From Odiellus spinosus (Eukaryota; Arthropoda; Arachnida; Opiliones; Phalangiidae), in the NCBI GenBank assembly GCA_963920705.1, contig OY987228.1, forward strand, positions 14,677,187-14,741,186: DNA of 64,000 bases. Reading direction: 5' to 3'. Shown one piece after another: positions 49,969-60,735 of this stretch. The translations under genes and the position numbers were made by a program. The number at the start of each line of letters is the position of its first letter. Position 1 is the first letter of the stretch. The notes below the pieces were generated by a model. That model was not told the origin of the DNA, did not search any database, and was given only the letters and a program-made list of their open reading frames with translations.

Positions 49969-52900
49969 ATGTCCGCGCCAATTGAAGATCAAAATGTTGA
50001 AAGGGGAAGCGTAAAAACAATTATCAAGTAAAGTTTTAATTTTTTGGTTCTTTACACTATTTAATTAAATTAGTTCGTACGAATGGTTTCTAATTTTTCT
50101 GAAAAAAATGTCTCGTTGATTATATTAATTATTATTTTAAATTTAATTTATTTTCGAATATACGTGTACGAAATTTTAAATAATTTCAATTAAAATTGCT
50201 ACCAGTAAGTAACATTTTAAATTAATTATGAATTTTATCAAAATTCTGGTTAACTAGTACTTTCTAGTTAAAATAAGATTTGCATTATACATCAAACGTT
50301 GTATTTTCTAGAATTAGAGTAGACTATAAAGCCAGTTTTTAATAAACGAAGAAACGTATGGAGGTTATGGTTATGTATTTAAATTTTTATATTAAAACAT
50401 TAACTAAAATTTATGTAAATTCGAATTTGAAATTTTTTAAATTTTCCAATTTTGTAATTTTTTTTTTTTTTTCATAATTAACGAGAATTTAGTGAAAATT
50501 GTGTTTAAATTAAAATGCCATTCGTACCTAATTTAATATAGTGTTAAAGACCCAATAGATTAAAATTAACTTTAATTTTAATCTTTCGTTTAACAACAGT
50601 GACGCAAAAACTAATCGTCCGGTATTTCTACCATCAGTTGTGACATATTTCGGTTGGCCTTTATTGTGTTTCAAAAAAGGAAATTCGAGCAGGTTTGGAA
50701 CAAATATTATTGTTTTTATATCGTATTTCTAATCGGTGAAGGAAAATAACAGACATATCGTTCTCAAAAGCATCTGTATGCATTTCATTTAACAAATATC
50801 GTACGGTATACAGTAATATAAGGTTAGGTCTACAACTTCTACTAACTACACGCGTACTTTTCTGCCCCAATTACAAAGTCCTTGGATTTTTTACAAATAC
50901 CTTAATAGTACGTTTTATATCGTATATGTTATATACGATAGATAGATAGAATACACCTTCGATATTTAATATTTAACTTATATACAAGTATAGGAGGAGT
51001 TGACCTATAGCAATTAACCTAGCTAAAACGAGAGGGTTGATGTTGAAAAAAAAAAAAAAAAAAAAAAAAGGTCTTATCCTGTTGTTTATTTTGTGTACCG
51101 TACGTTAAGTTGTAAAGTAATACCTTATTTGTAACGCGTAATGTGATACTGGCGTATAATTCTACGACATAAAACCCCGGTAAGGTTTTTCTAGGTTTTA
51201 AATAGGTAAGGTATATATTAGATATCAATTACCTTGTTACCTAAATACATGTTTTCGTGAATTGCATTTTATTGTAAAAAGCAAATTTTTAGTTGTTTTG
51301 GTAAAATGGGTAATTTTATGGGGATGAATTGTCAATTTAGTAATTGAGGAAATTAGAAATTATCCTGGTTTATTATGTAAATTTTTGATTAGACTATATA
51401 CGGTACTCAACTAAAAAAAAAAATCAATGACATAACTACATGTAGTCAAGCTTAATTTGCAGTGCGAAATCTAACTAGGACCGGTTTAATTACTAGCGCT
51501 TTTAATATCCAGGTATACTGATAAATGAATAAGAGGCTAAATATAATCCTATAAGAAAGACGTCGAACATACGCCGGGATTTCGAAAAGATTTTGAGATT
51601 TCAAAGCCGCTTCCGAAGAGATTTTGAAATTTCAAAACCGTTTTCGAAGAGTTTTTGAGATTTAAAAACCGTTTTTGAAGAGCATTTGAGATTTCAAAGC
51701 CGTTTTCGAAGAGAATTTGAGATTTCAAAACCGTTTTCGAAGAGATTTTGAGATTTCAAAAACGTTTTCGAAGAGATTTTGAGATTTAAAAACCGTTTTC
51801 GAAGAGATTTTGAGATTTAAAAACCGTTTTCGAAGAGATTTTGAGATTTAAAAACCGTTTTTGAAGAGATTTTGAGATTTCAAAACCGTTTTCGAAGAGA
51901 ATTTGATATTTCAAAACCGTTTTCGAAGAGATTTTGAGACTTCAAAACCGTTTTAGAGGAGATTTTGAGATTTAAAATCCGTTTTCGAAGAGATTTTGAG
52001 ACTTCAAATCCGTTTTCAAGGGGGAAAATATTGCAAAATTCAGTAACCTATTTGTTTTTTGTTTTAATTTAAATTTTGTTTTTATTTAAAAAAGAATAAC
52101 CTAAAATAAATTTATCAAATCAAGCTATTATATATTTTAACTATATGTGTAATTAAAGCAGGCTATAAATATAAATTACATTGTACAAATAGAATCTCTG
52201 AGCAGCAAAATGGAGTTTAAAATTAAATAATTGTACATATATTAAATTCGAACCTTCAAAAATATCTTCAATATACTCTCCAATTAATGGCCGCGTGATT
52301 TTGTATGAAAAGCGTAGCCTTTTAAAATTCATCGAAGCGTCTCCTTATGATTCTAACTATAAGCGCCATACAACTTATAGCGCAAAAGATACTCCGAAAA
52401 AAATTGTTTTCACGTAATTGTGAACTTGGCATTGGAAAATGGTTGAATTACTTTAAAAAGTGGTAGCGCGCGCCTCATAGGGGCGCCTTATCAGCACAAT
52501 GACCCGTTTTATAAGGCAAGTTATAATTTAAGTAACATACACCCGGGTTTAAGGGTCTATGCCATAACATTATATCACAGCTATATAATAACTAAAGAAC
52601 TAAAAGTTTAAAGAAAACTGGTTTTTCATAGAAAATTCTCATATACAGCACAATCATTAGTGAATTCTGTAATTTTTCGCTGTATTTAACCAAGCAAAAC
52701 CCTTATAAAGTTCTCCTTTTAACCCCATAAAGTAATTTTAAAAATTTAAAGTAAAAGTACCAACAAAAATCAACAATTATGGGAATATATAAGCGATTTG
52801 AAAATCTAATTCTAATCCCCTGGCTCCCTTTAATCCCGCCCAAAATTCCCTGAATATGTATAGATAAAAGAGATAAATTATTAAGCTGAGGTTCATGGGG

Positions 52901-55900
52901 GACAAAATTTAAAAATCGTCACGATAACTTCAATTTAAAAGAAACCTTTAAGCCGTTTTAAATCAAATTTTAAATTAATTTTTCTCACCTAATTATAATT
53001 TACACAACTCTGCACGAACAAATATTAGGACTTTTGTTAAAATACTTAATCTATAGTTCTGCTTTTTATTTTAAGCTTGGATACATATAAATCATGTTTA
53101 CCCCACATTTTACGTCATCAAGAGTAAAATGTGAGATTTTCCCAACTAATAAAGTGGTAACACTTTTGTCTTAGGTTGCGTATCCCATTCAAGGAAAAAT
53201 ATAAGATAAAAATGAAACAGTCATTCAAAAATAAAAGTTGTCGATTAGTTTGAAACAATTATTGGACAACGTTCTGAGTGTTTAAACTAATTTCTAAAGT
53301 TTCGTTAAGTTTGAATATTAGTGAAGTATAAAATCGAACCAATCAGAGGAATGCAAAGGGTACAGCTTTCAACCGTACCGATTTCATAATATATTCTGAC
53401 TTTGTGGCGCTCTCACCCTCTGGGGACGTTTTGTAGAAACTCAATTGCAATGGCGCTGTTGAAGGCTGAACTAATATGATTGGTCCGATTTTACCATACG
53501 TTGAAATTCAAATCTAACAAAACTTCAGAATTTAAACTAAACTCCAAAATATGTCTGAAAGTAAATTCAAAAGCTGTTATTTTTATAGCTGTTCTTATTT
53601 GCGGGTCTATTTTTGTGTTCACGTGTTCAAAGACTGATTTTAAAACAGCGCGAAATCCACGAATCGTTTTATTATAAACGTGATTTTTAGTTATACTTGT
53701 TCTTTAATAAATGAGGAGTCAAAAACTAAACATTTTCGATTAATTTTTATGTTTTTTTTTTTGTTTTTTTTTCAGTAAAGAAGAATTGATGCGAAACTCG
53801 GACCATTTGGTCTGGGGATTGGCGGCCGGTAATCATTCTCCAGAATCGGAACCAAACAGGTTTCTTTTATTATATGAATTTTAATTAAAATCTAAGTTTA
53901 TTTATTACCCTAACTCTGTTTTTTTTCTTTCCCTTTTTCTTCACTCTACGTTTGTACGCGTTTCTTATTATTTCAGAATATGCGAAAGGCTATGGGTGTT
54001 TCTAAACAGCAAAGCCTGCAACATAATCATAGTACTTTTGGTTAATATCGAGACTCTAGTCATTGTCTCTAAATTGCTCATAACTCTCGAAGTGGTTAGA
54101 GGTAAGGTAACCTCGCCCCTTTTCTGACATTTTGAATATAAGTTAGAACCGTATACGATGCATGCCATAAAATCGTAGACGCCCATAACTATAGGGTTTA
54201 AAAACCACTCCTAGATTTCAACAGCATAAAAGTTACGTATCTGAGACACAAAAAAGATGGTCTCAGCTTCGTACTAAATGAAATCTAGGATTAAACCTGA
54301 CTAAAAGTTTGTACCCAAAACTAATCCGAATAAGACGTGATAATGGAAGGGTGGGAAAGATAGTTAAATGAGTGCACATTATTAAAGATATAGCCTTAAA
54401 ATACATTCAATCTTGTCCCATGAACGGACGAAACTGGTCAACTGTTAATTTAAAATCAAATATCGTTCACACTTTAACATAAATTTTTTTTGATAAATTT
54501 AATTTTGTAATTTTTAATAATTACTTTAAAATCAAAGTGGGCTCCCGAAATAATTTTGAAATTACTTTTTCAAGCGTAAAATAAATTTACTTATTAGGTT
54601 TTTTATCGTCCTATAAGAGCCACATAGTTCCTAGCTAATATTGTTGTAAGAACGGGTAAAACAGATGAGCGTAAAGAAGCCATTCAGCGTATCTCTTTCT
54701 AACTTTCTTCCACTTTATTGGCTCTAATCCAGTGGATGGACTATATCTATGGGATAATTAACGCTAGATTGGTTTTAGGGTGCTTAGTCAAGCGACGTAA
54801 AAAAAAATGTTTCCTATATATGAATACATGTCGAACATACAAAGACATTTTTATTAAAATCTTGTAGTTGAAGTAGTAGTTTTACTTTGAAAAGATCCCG
54901 AATGGAAATCGCCGGTCGTCAACTGTACTGCCAACAGTTCCAATCCATTGGCTGTAGTGGACAATGTAAACAGCCCAAAGCTAAAAGACGCCAACTTAGC
55001 GTTTACCTACACAAGCACCGTCATCCTTACATTTTTCCTTGTTGAGGTAATTAAAGATCGAAAAAAATATAAGTGTACAATTAAAACGACTAATTAGTAT
55101 GTTACCCAATCGACATAACCTATTTAATATATCGTATTTTAGATTATAGTACGTCTAATCACGGGGAAACTAAGATATATCACGCAGGGTATTGAAGTAA
55201 GATTTTTTTCTTGTAATATATTCATTAAATATGCAGTGATTTTATGAAACCTCGTTCGCAACTCCTTTTATTAAAGGGAGAATGAAGCATATTAAGTGAT
55301 TTTTTATCGATTCCTTGTCGTTTAAAAAATAATTTACAAATATTAAACTAGAATTAAATTTAACGTAAAAAACCATAATCTTGACTAACTATTAAAGAAA
55401 TCGCTACCAAGTGTCCTAACTTGACTGCATGGAACCAGAAACAAGTAACTTTTCTAACTAAAGTTATTTGGTTTTGGTTCAAAATCTTACTTTATCGTCA
55501 CAACATTAACAATTTAATACTGTTTATTAATTTCAGGTTTTTGACGCCATAATAGTTATAATAGTATTTAGCTTAGGTATAGCCTTTTTAACATCGCCAA
55601 TTAAAACCCGATCTGGAAGGGACGCCGCGCTCAATCTGATATTCCTCAGGATATGGAGGGTCAGAAGAATATTTCGAAGTAAGATCATACCAATGGTGAA
55701 CTAATTATTGTACTTATTAACGTTTGACTTTTTTTTGTCAATAGGTATTACAGACGCAGCAAAAGTGGAGCTAAATAGCGTGGTTCACGCGTACCACCGT
55801 GAAAAAACGCAGGCCGAACATAAAGTTGACCTACTAATATTAAAAGTCGAAGACTTGGAGGTATTTATAACCCTATTTTCTGTGACTATAGTTCTGCTCC

Positions 55901-56960
55901 TTAAGTTAAAAACGTTTTTCGTTAAAATTTACAGCACGAGGTGGCGTACTTGAAAGAAAAATTAAAAAAGACTGAGAGAGAATCGGTCGTGTACAAAAAG
56001 AGAAGGAGTAAGGAGAGTTCATCGGGGTCCCATAAATACGGGATACCAACTACTTGCACAGCAACCATCGCGGTGGAAACCGTCACGAATAGCTGGCCGT
56101 CAGCGGGGACGCAAACGGGGCGTTCGACGGAAGAACTACATTCTCCGCAAGAGTCAACTTCCGGTAAATGGTTTTAGTCTAGGCCGGTGGTGGTTTTTAC
56201 AGTGTCCGTGACACGTCTGCCCCTTTTTTACCTTCCAGCCATCAACCCTAATTTAGTACATATCTTCGCCGACAAACTAGCCATCCTGATCATGACGGAT
56301 GTCTCTAGAAGGACACTCGAGGGAAAACCGAAAGTTACAAAGTCATCATCGTCGCCACTGCCATTAAGAGTTACCAGTTCTCCTATCCTTTCCACGACTA
56401 CCATTACCGAGTCTACAGATACGACGGTGAATATAGGGGAACCGCCTAAATGTAAAGTCGGAGCCAAGTTAAAACGACGACCGGACGGTAGCATCGAAAG
56501 CGGTTACGGTTCGGCGGCAAGTACCATCAACTGGGACCGCATCAGAGCTAACAATCTAAAGAACGAGGCATCCTCGACGAATAAACTGGCTAGTCCAGTC
56601 GTCAATGTCACGGCAATCTCCCCGGGCGGTCATTTGGGTCTAAAGTGTCCCGAAAGTAGTCCCGAAAGCGGGTACGGTTCAACCGCTTCCGCGCCGGTTC
56701 ACGCGAGGACTAACAGTACCAGCCCTGTTGATACCGAGGGTGAAGGGGCGGAATTTTCGTCGAGCGGAAGTGCCAAACACGCGGACACCGTTTTCTTGTT
56801 TCCCGAACCGAAAGAGACCCCGCCTACCCAAGACCCAGCCGGAGTCGAATTAGAATGGTTGGAACAGTCCGAAATTGAGAGGGTCAAGATGGTGGAGTTT
56901 GACCCCAACAGGAAGGATAAGGTGGGTAAATCAAACACGCTTTACATATGCGCAACTTGA
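49969..56960 (+). CDS. HVCN1: Voltage-gated proton channel Hv1-like, nine coding exons
   Basis: Exons inferred from splice sites and frame: 49969-50027, 53776-53859, 53977-54101, 54895-55046, 55143-55196, 55537-55678, 55745-55860, 55935-56163, 56239-56960. They sum to 1683 bases, 560 codons plus stop, with every junction phase matching. The product is a four-helix voltage-sensor membrane protein that extrudes protons. S1 is near residues 62-88. A long extracellular loop with sequons NCT and NSS (100-105) follows, then S2 (about 124-145) with FFLVEIIVR. S3 (about 159-176) has FDAIIV, and S4 (about 190-205) has LRIWRVRRIFR with arginines 196, 199 and 202. A coiled coil (about 207-265) is the usual dimerisation segment. 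The tail of about 290 residues is rich in Ser/Thr and absent from the 273-residue human protein. An in-frame stop lies upstream of the ATG at 49951. The exon 4 acceptor is weak. The last exon could instead splice at 56922 (AAG then GTGGGT), so the final 12 residues are uncertain. Confidence 0.9.
51046..51069. repeat. Poly-A run in Hv1 intron 1
   Basis: Twenty-four consecutive A in the first intron. No associated retroposon body was recognised. Confidence 0.9.
51578..52020. repeat. Minisatellite, 31-bp unit, about 14 copies, in Hv1 intron 1
   Basis: Copies of GAGATTTTGAGATTTCAAAA plus CCGTTTTCGAA in head-to-tail order. Divergence is low in the middle and higher at both edges. It lies in the 3.75-kb first intron of the Hv1-like gene. 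Confidence 0.92.
55271..55363. mobile_element. Palindromic MITE, copy G, inside an Hv1 intron
   Basis: TTAA (55271-55274), then AGGGAGAATGAAGC, the GTGATTTTTTATCGATTCCT block and the CAAATATTAAACTAGAATTA block of the left arm. It sits in the intron between exons 55143-55196 and 55537-55678. Only the left end remains. Confidence 0.72.
56164..56238 (+). other. Last intron of the Hv1-like gene, retainable
   Basis: The donor follows codon phase 1 at 56163 (CCG then GTAAAT) and the acceptor is ACCTTCCAG at 56230-56238. If the intron is not removed, the frame meets TAG at 56175-56177 after only four further codons. That gives a protein of about 324 residues without the serine-rich tail. The spliced form is favoured because the downstream 240-codon frame continues in phase and looks coding. 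Confidence 0.6.
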
Positions 56961-57049
56961 ATACAGTTCAGGCTTATATGCGAACTGTTTTTGGTCAAAA
57001 TTAAACTAAATTCTGTAAAAGATCTGCCATAATAATTTTCACTAGGAAC

Positions 57050-57055
57050 AATAAA
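57050..57055 (+). terminator. Candidate polyadenylation signal for Hv1-like gene
   Basis: An AATAAA hexamer lies about 90 bases past the stop codon at 56958-56960, a normal distance for a short 3' UTR. It supports ending the gene here, although a further exon beyond the possible donor at 56922 is not excluded. Confidence 0.45.
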
Positions 57056-60000
57056 AATGGGAGATCCAAGTTTCTATATATTGTAAAGCAACCTTGCGTC
57101 GACGAAAAATTAACATCTGTAGTAAACCAGTTTTGTCTGGAATGTTTTCGTCTAAGCTTGGTGGCTCTACTGATATTAATTTCATCTTGGCACCACCAGT
57201 ACATCGCGGAGTAACTTGAATTTTAGCGGGATGACAAAACAATATTAAATTCAGAACTCCGATTTTTATGCTCTATTGTTGTAGAAATATTACGCCTATA
57301 ACTATAAAAAATGTTCCAATATTGGAGCTACACTCACGAAGCATTAACTAACAAGAGGAGAAAATTCCTAAATGTGGGAATTTGGTCTCTCTAGTTTTTA
57401 AGCGTAACTTTCGTTTCCTTGAAGACGTAACTGCAACTAATGACAATCCTTTTACTTTACTTTTAGGGTGTGCCAATGACGTCACTTTAAATAGAAAACC
57501 CAAAACATCTTCCCTAGGATAAAACCCTTCAGCCAAATGAAATCCGCCGCCATATTATAACAAATAATAGTAAAATTCGATTATATTTCTGTTCAAGGAC
57601 AGTTCGCAAAAAAGCGAAAGCTTAGGAGAATTATACCCAATGTTAAATCATATAAGAAGGAAAATGGTTTTTGTAAACTGTTCTTAAATCAGATATCAAA
57701 TCCCGCGAGTAAAATCAAAAGTGTTTTACAAAGTACTATCAGTATTTAGTGTTAACAGAGAACCCTGGTTAATTATAGAATAAGATCATTTTGAGCTTAA
57801 TTGTCAACTTATACATTAATTTCCGAGTTCTTATGACGATAATATAAGTGTCACACTAGTTTCTTAAAAGGGCGGATCTACTCTAATTAAAAATCAAATT
57901 ATCATAATAAATAATTGAAAATGCCTTCAAAACTTCGGGATAAAATAATATAGAATGCCAAAATTCCAGGATTGAAAGAAAAATATGAAAAAAAAAATAA
58001 AAATAAGTCTAGAGTACAAATTCCATATTTTTAAAATACGATAATTATATTACAAAATATATATCTATATATCTATGAAACAAATCACCTTTCGCGTCTG
58101 ATGTAATAAATGAAGTGATAATTACTTTCAATTTTAAATGGTTATTAAAATTAATAAAACATTCCCCTAGAAAATTATGAAAATTTAACTTATTATCATA
58201 TTGATATTAAAATAATTAAAAAACCTAGTCATAAAACGTTCTTGTACGGATAAAATTAAACTATTTGTATTATTCCGGTTAATTAAAAATAAAATCAGTT
58301 AATATAAGATTAGGGAGTATAATTGTATATATATATATATTTTGTTTATTTTTACGAAACCAGCTAGTATTTATATTTTAGGAAAAAGAAAATTGTAAAT
58401 CAAATTCGTGTATTTTTAATTTTAAATATATATAACCTTATAACTGTGAATCAAATATTACTGTAAGTTTATCATCTTCAAAGAAAAGGAAAAAAAATGT
58501 TCATTTTTTAATAAAAAAATTAAAATATCAATTTTCTTTGAAGTTCATTATAATTAATTTATTTTAAACTCGCTTGAAATCTATTTTCCATTTTAATTTA
58601 ATATTTTATTAAAGGATAACACGCAGCTAAATAAAAATAAATTCTGCTCAAAAGAGCATCCTTGGTCAAACAGATACCCATACGGAAAATATAATCAGAT
58701 ATTCCAAGAGCTTTTTCGAGCGTTTTCGTATGAGCTAATTAAATCTGGTAATTGGCACGCTCGGAAATTCGAGAGCTTTGCCCGAAAGATAGCTACAATT
58801 CCGGTGGGAACTAAAATTTGCGCCAAAATTTGCCCATTCCCCATTTCTAGAAATTCAAATGTCTATCGTTCCTTATCGACTATGCGAGAAAACGCAATTT
58901 TGGTTTTGATGCTTTAAATTACTGACAAAACTACACTCATATTTCAAAAAGGTTTGGACAAAATTAATTTTGGCTGCGTGTGATCCTTTAACTCGCTGAA
59001 AAATTTTATGAATATTTAATATTTAAAAATAATGTATATTTAGATACCAAATTGAAAGGAATTTTAATGAATTAAATTCGCGAATCAAGAAAAATTGTCA
59101 TATTAAATTAATTTATTCAATCGCCCACTAGGTTTCTCTAGTTACGTATATATTAAACTTGAAAACATATCGATCAGGGGAAAGGGAATGGTCGGTAACC
59201 ATTGGTTACGGGAACGGCACACGTCCTACACACTTCATCCACTATTCCACGTTTCGACTACCATCATATATATTCAAAACTACACGCTAGTTACGTATAG
59301 TTCAATAGAAACACTAAAGAAGGGTTTGCAATCAAGATAGGCCCCCCGCAATAAACATACAAGTAGATACAAGTACCAAAACTTCGAATTTCGGGAAATG
59401 TTCAAAGCGAACGTATCTCATATCGATTGAGAATTTGGTCAGACGAATATAACGCCTTTGATTTAACTTCTCGCGCATGCGCGCATAATTGTAATGGGAA
59501 ACAACTTAGTAATAGTAAAGCCAGACACAAATTAGCTCGTGAATTACATCGAAATGGTTCATTTTAAACCACCCGACGTATAGTAAATTGAACATAGAAC
59601 TTTTAAGGTGAAAGAGACGCGTAGTGAATATTATTGAAATATATAGTTTATTTCACCTTTATTTTGCAATATATACAAAGCGAGGCCTTTAGTTATCTCT
59701 ATGCTTTGTTGACTTCTCATAAATGAAGGGTAACCCAACTTTGGGTGCGCTGTCAAATGAAGATGAAATTCACTATAGTTTCCTTTTATAATATTTAAAG
59801 TTTTCAAAACTGAAGGCGTGTTTTAGGAAAGGGGAAAAGCTCGCGGTCATCGCGGCACAAAGCAGGGTTTCTAAACAATATTCTATACCAACATGATTCG
59901 TCGGCAAGCGTAAGGTTAGGTCCCCCTTTATTTCTATTAACTAAAGAATCATACCGATAGCTTTAATCTCGCAAACAAATCGAGGTGGAATGTGTTCTAT

Positions 60001-60346
60001 AGTTTTATAAATATTCCCTTTCCAATTTGTATCCGAATTTGTATACACATGAAGATAAAATATACCTTAATTATTTTTAATTTAAAATTATACAGCCTCC
60101 AGGTATATTAAATAGGTCCGAAAATTGGGGAGAAAACTTTACACGACCAGGAAATCTCGTTACGACATTTTTGGGAAAAGTAAAAAGCATCTGGTCAATG
60201 TTATTATTTTTGTTTTCGACCGGGCGTTGTTATCAGTTCATTTAAAAGTAAAAAAAAAAAGTGAACTTGATTAAATTATCAATTAAGAAGAAGCCAAGAT
60301 TGAGTCTGGACTAGGCTATAAACTAAGATCTCGTGATTTTTCAATC
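57056..60346. other. Non-coding 3' flank of the Hv1-like gene
   Basis: AT-rich throughout 57.6-58.7 kb. CGCGCATGCGCG at 59472-59483 is a perfect 12-bp palindrome resembling an NRF1 site. No exon recognised. Confidence 0.5.
57474..57497 (+). promoter_or_regulatory. CCAAT, CRE palindrome and TTTAAATA cluster
   Basis: CCAATGACGTCACTTTAAAT combines a CCAAT box, a perfect CRE (TGACGTCA) and a TATA-like TTTAAATA in 20 bases. This resembles a core promoter. No coding exon follows within sight, and it lies just past the end of the Hv1 gene. Confidence 0.25.
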
Positions 60347-60735
60347 TTAAAGGGAGAATGCAGCCTAACAACAGATTTTTTATCGATTCCTTATCATTAA
60401 AAATATAGCCTTATAGTCCAACAGAAGAAAAAATACAAACAAATATTAAACTAGAAATAAATTTAAAACTTACCATCAAAATAGGCTTAACTGGATTCAT
60501 GAAGATCCTTAACTCCCCATAGGACTAGCAACCAATGACATTGATCGATGGCCCTTCAATGCGAAGAAATTCAAGATCTCCATGATTCCAGCTAAGCCTA
60601 TTTTCCGTGTAAGTTTTAAATTTATTTCTAGTTTAATATTTGTTTGTAATTTATTTCCTGGTGGATTAAGCCTATTTAAACGATAAGGAATCGATGATAA
60701 AAAAATCACTTGTTAGGTTGAATTATCCCTTTAAA
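60347..60735. mobile_element. Palindromic TTAA-flanked MITE, copy E (full, shorter centre)
   Basis: A 381-bp element (60351-60731) with TTAA on both sides and both arms intact. The centre is shorter than in the 42.4 kb copy. It contains CCAATGACATTGATCGATGG, shared with the 10.8 kb fragment, so at least two centre variants exist in the family. Confidence 0.88.

Larger units (their letters stand above)
50028..53775 (+). other. First intron of the Hv1-like gene
   Basis: A 3.75-kb intron with donor GTAAAG and an acceptor preceded by a T-rich tract ending in TTCAG. It holds the poly-A run, the 31-bp minisatellite and AT-rich sequence. A GTAAAATGTG hairpin partner pair is near 53103-53136. Confidence 0.65.

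Noticed and set aside
56228-56938. Minus-strand frames of 88 and 79 codons
   Set aside because: Shadows of the last Hv1 exon.
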